Positions 44,735 through 53,285 of a stretch of DNA of 64,000 nucleotides are shown piece after piece. The translations under genes were made by a program, and so were the position numbers. This stretch comes from CBDFKK01 sp965248815 (GTDB lineage: Bacteria > Pseudomonadota > Alphaproteobacteria > SMXP01). The notes beneath the pieces are model-generated. The model had not been told where the DNA came from, searched no databases, and saw only the letters and a list, made by a program, of their open reading frames with translations. The stretch covers positions 2,666,001 through 2,730,000 of the forward strand of contig CBDFKK010000008.1 of NCBI GenBank assembly GCA_965248815.1, read 5' to 3'. Each line of letters starts with the position of its first letter. The first letter of the stretch is position 1.

Positions 44735-46657
44735 ATGCGCCCGAAAACAAAAAAGATTGGTGGGATTTTTGGTGCACTCGCATTATTGATTCTCGCATTT
44801 CCGGCGAGTGCTGACGTGTTGTCAGGATATAGCCAGCTCTCAGGAAAGGTAACCGGTTCTGAGCCTGGCGTTTTACCGGTCGTTTATGCCTTCAATAACG
44901 ACAAGAATGTCGGCTACACGGTATTTGTCATCGACGGCGCATACCGTGCGGTAAATCTTTTGCCGGGGGCTTATTCAGTGACGGTTCGTCCTGCCATCGA
45001 TCAGCTGGAAGGTTTCACACCGCAAACAATAAAACTCGATGTGGCGGCGAACGCAAATGTCACCGCTGACTTTACGCTTATGGACGTCGACATTGTGCCC
45101 AACTATGCCGGTGGCATTGACTATTCCGATGCCAAGATCGAATCCTATGACAAGATCTTCCCGCCGGGTCCCGGTCGCGACATCTTCGAGAGAACCTGCA
45201 CCGGTTGCCATACCGTGCAATTGTTTGCCTACAACAGTGATAGTCGAAGGTATCCTGGTGGCCGCCCACTCAAGGACAAAGCGGCCTGGGCGGTCACGGT
45301 CGACCGTATGCACCAGGGCCCCGGATTCGGCGTGCCTGGAAAAGCAACGATGTTCGACCCGGCGCTCCTTCCGCCGGAAGATCGCGACATTCTTGTTGAC
45401 TATCTAGCTGAACATTTAGGTCCTGATGCAGAGCCGCGTGTGGTGCAGCTGTCGAGCGAGCCGGAATTGGATTTAGAAGCGCTTAAAAAAGCGATGTACA
45501 TTGAGTACATCTATCCACAACCTCCAGAGTTTGACGTGGCATATGCCCATCAAATCGACTTTGATGCCGACGGCAATGTTTGGGTTCCTTACACAAGATG
45601 TTGCATTCTTTGGTTCGACCCACGAACGGGTGAATCCAAGGCCTTTAAAGGCCATGGGGGCGGCCACGGCATTGCAGTCGATCAAACGGACGGCACAGTT
45701 TGGTATTCGCCTGATCTCGCTAAGGCCGAAGTTGTAAGAAGATTAGATCCTAAGACCGGTCTGGTCGATCATTGGAAAGTCGAAGGCGCGCGCGGGCTGG
45801 AAAGCAATACGCAGATTTTCGACTCCAAAGGCAATTTGTGGCTTTCCTTATTAGCCGTCGGCAAGCTTGGCAAGTGGGATCGCGAAACCAACTCAATCCT
45901 GTATTGGGATGTGCCCATTCTTCGCAGCCGGCCCTACGGCATCGTCATGGATCACGACGACAAGGTTTGGTTTGCGGATTACCACAATGGCGGCGTGACC
46001 CGTTTCGATCCAGATACCGAAACTTTTGACCACTTTGATCTTGTTCCTGACAAAGAAGCCACGAACTCCATACGACGGCTTGGTGCAGACTCAAAGAACA
46101 TGATCTGGGCTGCCACCTGGGGGAGCCGTGGCATGCAAAATGGGGCACTCTACCGCCTGAACCCGGAGACGGGCGAGGTTATGGAGCACAAATTAGGAAT
46201 CGAATATACCAATCCCTACAACGCTGAAGCCGACCAGGACGACAACATCTGGGTCGCCACTGACAATTATCTTTCGATGTATGATCAGCAAGCGGATAAG
46301 TTCACGCATTATCCCATACCAGTGCGTTCCGATAGTTTGAAAACGACGATTGCGGATAATGGCGGCATTTGGTTCATTTACCGCAATGCTGGTCAAAATA
46401 TCGCGTATGGCGGGACCGCTGTTGTGCTCTATCCGGATATGGACGAGATTGATACTTTGGCCGCTTACCATCCGGAAGACAGCACCGGTTATCGTATGAG
46501 CAAGTATGACGGCCCGATGGCACCCAAGGTGATTGGCGGAGATCGCATTTCTCCGCCGGGCCTGCAGAATGCGGAAGCTTACGAGGCGTTTGCGAAGGCC
46601 AACGGCCTGTTGACAGAGCCGCAGTCGGCACCGGCAGGCGGAGAGAAACTAGAATAA
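44735..46657 (+). CDS. Exported carboxypeptidase-regulatory / cytochrome c / Vgb-like propeller fusion
   Basis: 640 residues, start after AGGGGAACAAAC. Signal peptide to about residue 26 (FPASA-D). Residues 33-120 look like a carboxypeptidase-regulatory-like beta-sandwich (LSGKVTGSEPGVLPVVYAFN, GAYSVTVRP). Residues 145-260 hold one haem c site, CTGCH (155-159). Residues 290-600 form a propeller like virginiamycin B lyase: AHQIDFDADGNVWVPYTRC, GIAVDQTDGTVWYSPD, IFDSKGNLWLSLLAVGKLGKW and IWAATWGSRGMQNGALYRL. A haem domain fused to a Vgb-like propeller suggests an electron-transferring periplasmic oxidoreductase rather than an antibiotic lyase. Its mate is the aldehyde dehydrogenase. Confidence 0.88.
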   Translation: MRPKTKKIGGIFGALALLILAFPASADVLSGYSQLSGKVTGSEPGVLPVVYAFNNDKNVGYTVFVIDGAYRAVNLLPGAYSVTVRPAIDQLEGFTPQTIKLDVAANANVTADFTLMDVDIVPNYAGGIDYSDAKIESYDKIFPPGPGRDIFERTCTGCHTVQLFAYNSDSRRYPGGRPLKDKAAWAVTVDRMHQGPGFGVPGKATMFDPALLPPEDRDILVDYLAEHLGPDAEPRVVQLSSEPELDLEALKKAMYIEYIYPQPPEFDVAYAHQIDFDADGNVWVPYTRCCILWFDPRTGESKAFKGHGGGHGIAVDQTDGTVWYSPDLAKAEVVRRLDPKTGLVDHWKVEGARGLESNTQIFDSKGNLWLSLLAVGKLGKWDRETNSILYWDVPILRSRPYGIVMDHDDKVWFADYHNGGVTRFDPDTETFDHFDLVPDKEATNSIRRLGADSKNMIWAATWGSRGMQNGALYRLNPETGEVMEHKLGIEYTNPYNAEADQDDNIWVATDNYLSMYDQQADKFTHYPIPVRSDSLKTTIADNGGIWFIYRNAGQNIAYGGTAVVLYPDMDEIDTLAAYHPEDSTGYRMSKYDGPMAPKVIGGDRISPPGLQNAEAYEAFAKANGLLTEPQSAPAGGEKLE

Positions 46658-46698
46658 GAGCGTCCTAGTTCGGTAGTCGTCTACGCGGTGCTGACTGG

Positions 46699-47619
46699 CT
46701 AAATAAGTGTGCGCCATTCCGGGTGATCGGACACGAGACCGCGAACAATATTGAAATAGTCCTCGCGCAATCGTTGTGTTAGTGGGCCGACGCGTCCCTC
46801 GCCGACGGGTAGTCGATCAATCGATGTGACAGGCACGATCTCTTGTCCGGTCCCGCACAAGAAAGCTTCTTCCGCGAAATAGAGTTCGCTGCGATCGACG
46901 ACGCGCTCCTCCGCCGTTTGGCCCGTCAGCTCGTGGTAGCGCGTGAGGATGGTGTCACGGGTAATGCTTTCCAATATATTGCTGGCTCGGTTCGGTGTAA
47001 CGAGCTGCCCGCCGCGAACCATGAAGAAACATGCGATCGGTGCTTCCGAGACTTTGCCGTCCGATGTCAGCATGAGAGCGCCGTCGTAACCGTCGCGCTT
47101 TGCTTGAAACATCGCCAGGCGCGCATTGTGGTAGTTGGCCGTGCTTTTGATCCGTGGCGGGCTCGCATTGTCGGACAAGCGATGCCAGGAACTGACGCCC
47201 AGACTCATCCCAGTATCTGTGAACTTCGATTTTTCCCTCGGCATTGCAGCGGCTGTGAAGCCCACAGGTCCGGTCGTGCTTAAGAGCCCGATCCCTTCTA
47301 TATAGGCAAGAAGTCTGATGTAAACGTCGTCATCGGGTTCGTTCGCTTGAATGAGCTGGGTTAGGCAGTCGCGCAAATAGTCGGTTTCATAAACCTGATC
47401 GAAGCGCAGAAGTTTCATTCCGACCTGTAGGCGCCGTATGTGGTCCTCAAACCGAAAAAGTGCAAACTGTCCGGTCTCGGACATGTGATAGGCGCGAAGC
47501 CCTTCAAAGACCGTTGTCGCGTAAGTCACCGCCAGCGACAGAGGATGGATGCGCGCCTGGTCGAACGGAAGAAGTTCACCGTTCATCATGATCAGCTTCG
47601 GCTGCCACATGTTATTCAT
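46699..47619 (-). CDS. ilvE: Branched-chain amino acid aminotransferase (class IV PLP)
   Basis: 306 residues. The sequence has the IlvE layout: FEGLRAYHMSETGQFALFRF, the Lys-containing RIKSTANYHNARLAMFQAKR, and SEAPIACFFMVRGGQLVTPN with EEAFLCGTGQEIVPV near the C-terminus. It transfers amino groups between branched-chain amino or keto acids and glutamate, using PLP. It could equally be a D-amino acid or 4-amino-4-deoxychorismate-type class IV member, but IlvE fits best. It is followed after 127 bases by the Tat flavoprotein gene. Confidence 0.85.
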   Translation of the reverse strand: MNNMWQPKLIMMNGELLPFDQARIHPLSLAVTYATTVFEGLRAYHMSETGQFALFRFEDHIRRLQVGMKLLRFDQVYETDYLRDCLTQLIQANEPDDDVYIRLLAYIEGIGLLSTTGPVGFTAAAMPREKSKFTDTGMSLGVSSWHRLSDNASPPRIKSTANYHNARLAMFQAKRDGYDGALMLTSDGKVSEAPIACFFMVRGGQLVTPNRASNILESITRDTILTRYHELTGQTAEERVVDRSELYFAEEAFLCGTGQEIVPVTSIDRLPVGEGRVGPLTQRLREDYFNIVRGLVSDHPEWRTLI

Positions 47620-47746
47620 CCGCTAAAGTTGATTTATTGCAGGCCCATATTTCGACGCATCGAGATCGCATTTATACACACTATGAATGCGGTCAAACTC
47701 AAGCAGCGGGCGAAGTAGGAAAAATGATTTCGCGCGCCCAACGTTT

Positions 47747-49291
47747 TTAGCTTTCGAATGGCAGCATACGCTGTCCCAGCAAGCGGCCGAAGGTGAGCGC
47801 CGGCGTTACCATCATGCCGCCACAATAAGACCGGCCCATACATTGTCCCTGGCCCAGCAGTTCTCCCGCTGCGTAAAGGTTCGGAATCGGTGATCCGTCC
47901 TGTCGGATTACGCGAAGTTCGGAATTTACAGCAAGACCCGCCGCCCCTGTTAGATGCCACCCCTGCAATCGAATGGCATAGAACGGCGCTTTGGCAATTG
48001 GCAGAGGCATATGTTGTCGACCGAGAACATCCGTCCCGGCGGATTGGCCTTCGTTATATTGAGTAACGGTCTTCAGCAATGCTGTGGGATTAATGCTAGC
48101 CGCTTCGGCCAACCCGTCAAGGCTATCGGCCTTGTAGAACATGGGTGTTCCGTCGAAGGCATCCGCGATTTCTTCGCGAGACCAGCCGTTGACGAGAGGC
48201 GGGGCATTGCGAAAGATCTCGTCGTCAAACACGACCCAGCATCGCTCGTCCTGCTGGTCGCGCAGCGCCTCCTCGTGTGCATCGTGGCTTGGAACATCTT
48301 CACGCAAGAATCGTTTACCGTTGACGTTAACGTAGATTTCCCAGGGTGGCCGCTCCGGCGGAAAGTGCCGGGCCATAGCCAAAAGTGGACTTGGATATTC
48401 TTCGTCTTTAAAAATTCCGCCGAAAATGGGTAGGTGGTCTTCGCCGCCACGAACGTAGCCACCGGCCGCAATCCCAAGTGTGATTCCGGCGCCTTGGCTA
48501 AAAGCATAAGAGGTATCGCTGTAGTCCTTCACCCCTTCCAGTTCTTCGTACATTTCCGGATTTGATGCGTATCCGCCACATGACAGCAGAATATGATGTC
48601 CAACGTAACTCTTTGATTGTCCATCTCTGTCTGTCGTCACGACCCCTGTCACAGAGCCGTCGGACGCCTGGATCAACTCGGTTGCTTCGGTGCGCATAAC
48701 AACAGAGACCCGGCCCGCATCGAGTTCGGGCTGCAATTCCTGCTCAAGGATCTTCAGAATTGATTTTCCGCCTTCGGGCCCCCAAGCATATCGTGCGCTG
48801 CTATACGGCTCATGGGTCGTGCCTGTTACAGGTTGACCTGGTAGAACTTCAAATCCGCTGTCAGTCAACCAATCAAATGTCTCGGCAGCATTGAAGACGG
48901 CAAGGCGCACGATGCCCGGGTCAGCTGTGCCTTTGCTGATGCGCATAACGTCGTCGTAGTGGGACTGAGGCGAATCCTCTATGCCTTTCGATTTTTGTAG
49001 CTTGGTTCCGGCCGCGCTCATCTGTCCTGTAGATAGGAATAGTGTGCCGCCCAATTGGCTAGCGGCCTCAATAATGAGGACTTTGGCACCGCGGCGCGCT
49101 GCAAAAATAGCTGCCGGCAGACCGGAGTTACCACCGCCGATTACGATAAGATCCCAGGTCTCATCCTCATCTGCAGCAAATGCCTTCGGCGCGATGCCCA
49201 AACTCAGCGCGGTTGCGCTGAGCGTTTTGAGAAATCGCCTTTTCGAAAATTTGTGAGCGAACCAAAAGTCAGGTTTGTTTGTCGGATTCAT
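47747..49291 (-). CDS. Tat-exported FAD-dependent oxidoreductase (fumarate reductase/ketosteroid dehydrogenase family)
   Basis: 514 residues. A Tat signal, FSKRRFLKTLSATALSLGIA, precedes the FAD-binding DLIVIGGGNSGLPAAIFAAR and EAASQLGGTLFLSTGQMSAA. The family catalytic region includes YVNVNGKRFLREDVPSHDAH, and the FAD C-terminal motif is GWHLTGAAGLAVNSELRVIR and NLYAAGELLGQGQCMGRSYC. It would oxidise or reduce a ring or unsaturated acid. Exported members act as periplasmic reductases such as urocanate or fumarate reductases. A LacI-type palindrome lies 360 bases upstream, in the divergent region it shares with the methyltransferase. Confidence 0.9.
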   Translation of the reverse strand: MNPTNKPDFWFAHKFSKRRFLKTLSATALSLGIAPKAFAADEDETWDLIVIGGGNSGLPAAIFAARRGAKVLIIEAASQLGGTLFLSTGQMSAAGTKLQKSKGIEDSPQSHYDDVMRISKGTADPGIVRLAVFNAAETFDWLTDSGFEVLPGQPVTGTTHEPYSSARYAWGPEGGKSILKILEQELQPELDAGRVSVVMRTEATELIQASDGSVTGVVTTDRDGQSKSYVGHHILLSCGGYASNPEMYEELEGVKDYSDTSYAFSQGAGITLGIAAGGYVRGGEDHLPIFGGIFKDEEYPSPLLAMARHFPPERPPWEIYVNVNGKRFLREDVPSHDAHEEALRDQQDERCWVVFDDEIFRNAPPLVNGWSREEIADAFDGTPMFYKADSLDGLAEAASINPTALLKTVTQYNEGQSAGTDVLGRQHMPLPIAKAPFYAIRLQGWHLTGAAGLAVNSELRVIRQDGSPIPNLYAAGELLGQGQCMGRSYCGGMMVTPALTFGRLLGQRMLPFES

Positions 49292-49779
49292 AATTGCTTG
49301 CCTTTGAATGCTTCACTATTGCCGTGCAGCGGCGCATTCTCCATTGCGGATCAAGGCACGAAAAATCTTGCTTTCGTCTTTCCGCTGCTTGATCACTCTT
49401 CGCCCCCAATCGACCGGTGTGACGACAATCATAGTGGTTTCACTTGTTGCGGCAATGGGCGGCGCTCATTCCACGAGGTGTCGGTCTGAACAGCGCAAAC
49501 CATTGTTGCTCGTGTCAAGCATCAGCGCTCCAATCTCGACATATCACCGCTCTGCAATTGTTGGCTGATTTTGACTCCAACCTTCTCATCCTCTTTCGCC
49601 GTCCAAAAGACAGCTGCCAAAGAGAGTAATTTTGTTAAGAAGTAATTCGTTGCACACGTGTGCAGTGTCTGTCAAACTTGGCCCCATGTTGTTGCCTCTC
49701 GTTGAGGCGGAATGAGGTTTAAGCCAAGCGGCGCCAGTCCAATGCGCGAGAATAAATCGGAAATGAGAGAGCACCTGTC
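49292..49779. other. Divergent control region between flavoprotein and methyltransferase
   Basis: 488 bases, no gene. Contains the operator at 49651-49664. Minus-strand TTGACA (49676-49671) lies just outside it, but I could not pair it with a good -10. Confidence 0.6.
49651..49664. promoter_or_regulatory. LacI-type operator palindrome
   Basis: TGCACACGTGTGCA, identical to the site at 42937-42950, 116 bases before the methyltransferase start and 360 bases before the flavoprotein start. Confidence 0.7.
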
Positions 49780-50868
49780 ATGACAACTATTCGTCCCGGC
49801 TTCGATCGAGGAACGATTGGAATTTACCCCTCTCTGTCGACGCGGCCAGATGAAGCTTATGCAGAGTTCATCGAGGATGCGCGCAATCTTCTCATGCACG
49901 GACAACAAGTACCGATTGCTGAGTACAGCATGAAACTTCTGGAAGAGAACGACAGCAGCCTTGAGCCTGATGTTGAAAGCGTGAGTGCGGCTAAAGACAT
50001 CTTGATGAAGGACCCGACGCTCAAGACATATTATCGGATCAAACGCAGCCTGCAAGAAAGTTTCTGGAATCGCATATTACGTTCCTATGATATGCGGCGC
50101 GAAGAATTGATTGAGTCACTCGACGAAGCGGAAAAAAAGGGTCCGGGGACTGTATCTTACGATCCTGGCTATCAGGCGCCTGAATACTCAACGGCTGAGA
50201 TACATATACAACCCGGCGGCTATGTGAACGAGCCGCTTGCCGGATACATTTATGACTATGGCATGAAAGTTTTTCTCGGCGGTGCCGGCGAAAACGACAT
50301 GCTGCATAAGATGATTGTCAATGTCGCGGGAGCACCCGAGGACGGATCGGTCAAGCGGATCGCCGATTTGGGGTGCAGCGCAGGAGCTCTATCTACCTCA
50401 CTCAAACTCAAATACCCGGAAGCGGAGGTTTACGGAATTGACATTAGTGCGGCTATGGTCCGCTACGCTCACAAGCGAGCGGTAGAACAAGGCATCGACG
50501 TCAACTTCAAGCAGATGGCAGCAGAAGACTTAGATTTTCCAAACGATCATTTCGACATGGTTGCCGCTAATCTTTTGTTCCACGAATTGCCCGTCCCTGT
50601 TGCGAAGAAAGCCCTTGCAGAAATCTTCCGCGTTTTGCGTCCCGGTGGTGTTTTCACCATGTTTGATTTTCCCGGTGATAGAGGCCACACCGTCTACAGC
50701 ATGTTTTTCGCAGAGATGGATGCCGCCGACAATGGTGAGCCCTATATCCCTGCGTTTCGCCGGTCTAATGCCGAAGACCTCATGGAAGAAGCAGGCTTTG
50801 TCTTAAGGGATTTTGATCCCAAAATGATCTTTCAAAGAGGCCGTGTCGGCGTCAAACCAAGCGAATAA
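49780..50868 (+). CDS. SAM-dependent methyltransferase with a novel N-terminal domain
   Basis: 362 residues. Residues 192-330 form a class I methyltransferase: IADLGCSAGALSTSLKL (glycine-rich SAM loop), VYGIDISAAMVRYAHKRA, FKQMAAEDLDFPNDHFDMV and IFRVLRPGGVFTMFDF. The first 190 residues match no family I know. They include a helical part (25-120) and a YDPGYQAPEYSTAEIHIQPG segment. It is followed 12 bases later by a 111-residue partner gene, and its promoter region has a perfect LacI-type palindrome. The N-terminal part could recognise the methyl acceptor; the acceptor is unknown. Confidence 0.85.
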   Translation: MTTIRPGFDRGTIGIYPSLSTRPDEAYAEFIEDARNLLMHGQQVPIAEYSMKLLEENDSSLEPDVESVSAAKDILMKDPTLKTYYRIKRSLQESFWNRILRSYDMRREELIESLDEAEKKGPGTVSYDPGYQAPEYSTAEIHIQPGGYVNEPLAGYIYDYGMKVFLGGAGENDMLHKMIVNVAGAPEDGSVKRIADLGCSAGALSTSLKLKYPEAEVYGIDISAAMVRYAHKRAVEQGIDVNFKQMAAEDLDFPNDHFDMVAANLLFHELPVPVAKKALAEIFRVLRPGGVFTMFDFPGDRGHTVYSMFFAEMDAADNGEPYIPAFRRSNAEDLMEEAGFVLRDFDPKMIFQRGRVGVKPSE

Positions 50869-50880
50869 GGATTGCTCGAA

Positions 50881-51216
50881 ATGCACAAGAACGGCGAATT
50901 GGATTACGTTCGAGGCCTGCCTGGTTTTGAAAGAGGTAATCCCATCTATTTCGAAAATGAAATGATCGATCACTTGGTGGGTATCGTTTTAGAGTTGGGT
51001 GCTGAAATGTGGGTGCTCAAAGATCGCCAGGCCTTTCTCGAAGAATTGCTCTCGAACGAGGGCAAAATGTCGCTTGAAGCGCTCGGCGAATCACGACCTT
51101 CGGACCCATTGCGTGAAAAATTATCGCAAGACCGTCAAGAATTTATTAGACGAGTTTACGGACGTCTTTACTCCAAGTATGGCGGTGACAAAGCAGACTT
51201 CAAATCCGCGATTTAA
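50881..51216 (+). CDS. Small protein paired with the methyltransferase
   Basis: 111 residues, not recognised. ATG 50881 is preceded by AAGGAT. A soluble, mainly helical protein with no cysteine: PIYFENEMIDHLVGIVLELG, EMWVLKDRQAFLEELLSNEG and EKLSQDRQEFIRRVYGRLYS. The gap to the methyltransferase is only 12 bases, so they are one transcript. It may be a subunit or a co-regulated protein. The segment ENEMIDHLVGIVLELGAEMWVLKDR... resembles small subunits found beside ring-cleaving or lyase enzymes, but that is speculation. Confidence 0.7.
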   Translation: MHKNGELDYVRGLPGFERGNPIYFENEMIDHLVGIVLELGAEMWVLKDRQAFLEELLSNEGKMSLEALGESRPSDPLREKLSQDRQEFIRRVYGRLYSKYGGDKADFKSAI

Positions 51217-51268
51217 CTTTGGGTTGCGCCCGCGGAATTTGTCGTCGACCAAGTGTTGAGGTTTCTCT

Positions 51269-52348
51269 TTGATCAAGAAAAAAGAACAATTGACGTCAAA
51301 GGATGTTGCGAGCCTTGCCGGCGTTTCGCGATCGGCGGTATCGCGCGCCTTTACACCCGGCGCCAGCATTTCAGACAAGACTAAGAAGAGAGTGTTAAGG
51401 GCGGCCGAGAAGTTGGGATATGAGCCCAATGTGATTGCCCGCAGCTTGATCATGCGACGCTCTAAGTTGATCGGCATTCTTATGTCGGATTGGGTCAATC
51501 CATTTTACACGACGATGCTGAGACAGTTTAGCGAGAAACTGAGAGAGCGCGGCTATCAACTCATGCTAATGACTGTGAATGACGAAAAAGCTGTCGACTC
51601 AACATTGCGGCAGCTTTTGCAGTATCAAGTCGATGGCGTGATCATCGTATCTGCGTTGCCCTCTTCACGCCTTGGTGCACAATGCACGAGTAAAGGCATT
51701 CCCATTGTCTTATTCAATCGTCAAGCGCGGGGTATAGGGGCGAGCTCTGTTACAGGAGATGACGCAGCCGTAGGCCAACAAATCGCGGAGGCTTTGCTGG
51801 ATACAGGTTATCGAAGACTTGCGCTTGCCCGAGGCAACAGAACCGCTCGCTCGGGAATTCGTAGGACAGAAGCGATTGTTGAAGTGGTCAAAGCTCGCAA
51901 AGGAGGAAAGGTCGTCACCGATCTTACTGATGTTTTTGGATATGATGCCGGACGAGCTGTAATTCACGACATAATGAAAAACAAGTCCAAACCGGACGCA
52001 ATTGTTTGTTCATCGGATTTAACGGCGATTGGTGTCTTAGATGGGGCTCGAATCGATCTTGGTATCGAAGTTCCTGACAATCTTGGCATTGTTGGATTCG
52101 GAGATGCTCCAGCCGCCCATTGGGCGTCGAACAATTTAACGACCGTTCGTCTTCCTGTCGAAGAAATGATCGATCTATCGATTGAAACAATGCTTGCGCG
52201 CCTTCAGGATCCGACTCTTGAGCCTGTTTCACTCACCGCAAGCGCAAGCATTGTATTTCGTGGTACGACGCGCGCCATTGAAAAACAAGTGTCACCGAGT
52301 AAAAAACGCGAACACCTCAAAAGACGTACTGCTGAATTTATTGAGTAG
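51269..52348 (+). CDS. LacI-family transcriptional regulator
   Basis: 359 residues. The helix-turn-helix is in residues 8-55: TSKDVASLAGVSRSAVSRAF, then RVLRAAEKLGYEPN. The effector-binding core follows: LIGILMSDWVNPFYTTML, VDGVIIVSALPSSR, PDAIVCSSDLTAIGVLDGAR and GIVGFGDAPAAHWASNNLTT. The start is TTG 51269. The proposed operator is the TGCACA(C/A)(G/T)TGTGCA palindrome near hyuB/aldehyde dehydrogenase, the flavoprotein/methyltransferase pair and the TonB receptor. There is no such site immediately upstream of this gene, so autoregulation is not evident. Most LacI-type proteins bind sugars, but some bind other ligands. Confidence 0.92.
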   Translation: MIKKKEQLTSKDVASLAGVSRSAVSRAFTPGASISDKTKKRVLRAAEKLGYEPNVIARSLIMRRSKLIGILMSDWVNPFYTTMLRQFSEKLRERGYQLMLMTVNDEKAVDSTLRQLLQYQVDGVIIVSALPSSRLGAQCTSKGIPIVLFNRQARGIGASSVTGDDAAVGQQIAEALLDTGYRRLALARGNRTARSGIRRTEAIVEVVKARKGGKVVTDLTDVFGYDAGRAVIHDIMKNKSKPDAIVCSSDLTAIGVLDGARIDLGIEVPDNLGIVGFGDAPAAHWASNNLTTVRLPVEEMIDLSIETMLARLQDPTLEPVSLTASASIVFRGTTRAIEKQVSPSKKREHLKRRTAEFIE

Positions 52349-52512
52349 GTTCTTCTCGAAATTCAATCGAAGGGTCTTGTATCTAAGCACCGCTAGTCGA
52401 ACCATTTGCGGCGCAATGCCGTAAGTATTGTGAAGGTTATGGATAAGTTCTGCGCGTGCGTGTGATTTCTAGACAAATAGATTGTGGACACAAAGCGAGA
52501 AAAGATAAAGGA

Positions 52513-52546
52513 AACTTGAGATGACAAGTAACTTGAGATGACAAGT
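52513..52546 (+). repeat. 17-bp tandem duplication creating a leader mini-ORF
   Basis: Two copies of AACTTGAGATGACAAGT (52513-52529 and 52530-52546). The first copy gives ATG at 52521, preceded by AAAGGAAA, and encodes MTSNLR before a TGA that overlaps the real start ATG at 52538 (ATGA). The six-codon leader is therefore translationally coupled to the Rossmann protein gene. Confidence 0.8.
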
Positions 52547-53236
52547 GATGGTGTCCTCATTTTCGGTGCAACGGGCTCTGCGGGAGAGGAGCTTGTCCGA
52601 AAACTTCGCCAAGAAAACAGGGCCGTTTATGTCATGTCCCGCAGTGACAAAGGGCGCGATACGTTTGAAGCCTTGGGTGTCAATATACTCAAAGGCGATG
52701 CCTTCAGCAAAAATGATGTGTTGAGCGTGACGCAACAAGCGTCCGAGGCTTGCAGCACAGTCGTTACCTATTTGGGGGGCTGGCCGATGAACGATCCAGA
52801 GACCTGGCCCGATTACATAGGCAACAAAAATGTTATTGATGCCGCCAGAGAAGTTGGCATCAGGCGGGTTATCTTAGTGACATCCATCGGATGCGGTAAG
52901 AGTTGGGATTACATCCCAGAAACGACCAACAAAATCAATGCAGGCATTATGAAACTTAAGACGCAAGCGGAAGAGTATCTTCGCAAAACAAATCTTGACT
53001 GGACCATTGTCAGGCCCGGTGGATTAGGCAAGGTCGGATCGGTCCCTACGACGGGGGAAGGTATTTTGACTGAAAACGAAGCCGTCAGAGGTTCCATCGC
53101 GCGCGACGATCTCGCGGATTTAACAATGCAAGTCATTGGACCTAAGGGTGACCGGTCGACCGGTAAGACGCTCGCCGCTGTTGCCACAAAAATACAAGTG
53201 TTTGAAGGTGAGCTTTCGCCGTTTCAATTTGCTTGA
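52538..53236 (+). CDS. NAD(P)-binding Rossmann protein (atypical SDR, NmrA-like)
   Basis: 232 residues. GATGSAGEELVRKLRQENRA is the Rossmann loop (G-A-T-G-x-x-G), followed by VYVMSRSDKGRDTFEALGVN and GIRRVILVTSIGCGKSWDYI. The middle KAQAEEYLRKTNLDWTIVRP-like segment (KTQAEEYLRKTNLDWTIVRP) is the usual active-site strand region of atypical SDRs. It probably reduces or senses a ketone, quinone or aldehyde. It is between the LacI gene and the GPH transporter on the same strand. Confidence 0.88.
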   Translation: MTSDGVLIFGATGSAGEELVRKLRQENRAVYVMSRSDKGRDTFEALGVNILKGDAFSKNDVLSVTQQASEACSTVVTYLGGWPMNDPETWPDYIGNKNVIDAAREVGIRRVILVTSIGCGKSWDYIPETTNKINAGIMKLKTQAEEYLRKTNLDWTIVRPGGLGKVGSVPTTGEGILTENEAVRGSIARDDLADLTMQVIGPKGDRSTGKTLAAVATKIQVFEGELSPFQFA

Positions 53237-53285
53237 GTCCGGGGTCCGAATTGATCTGAAAACTACCCCGCAAGAACATAAATCA

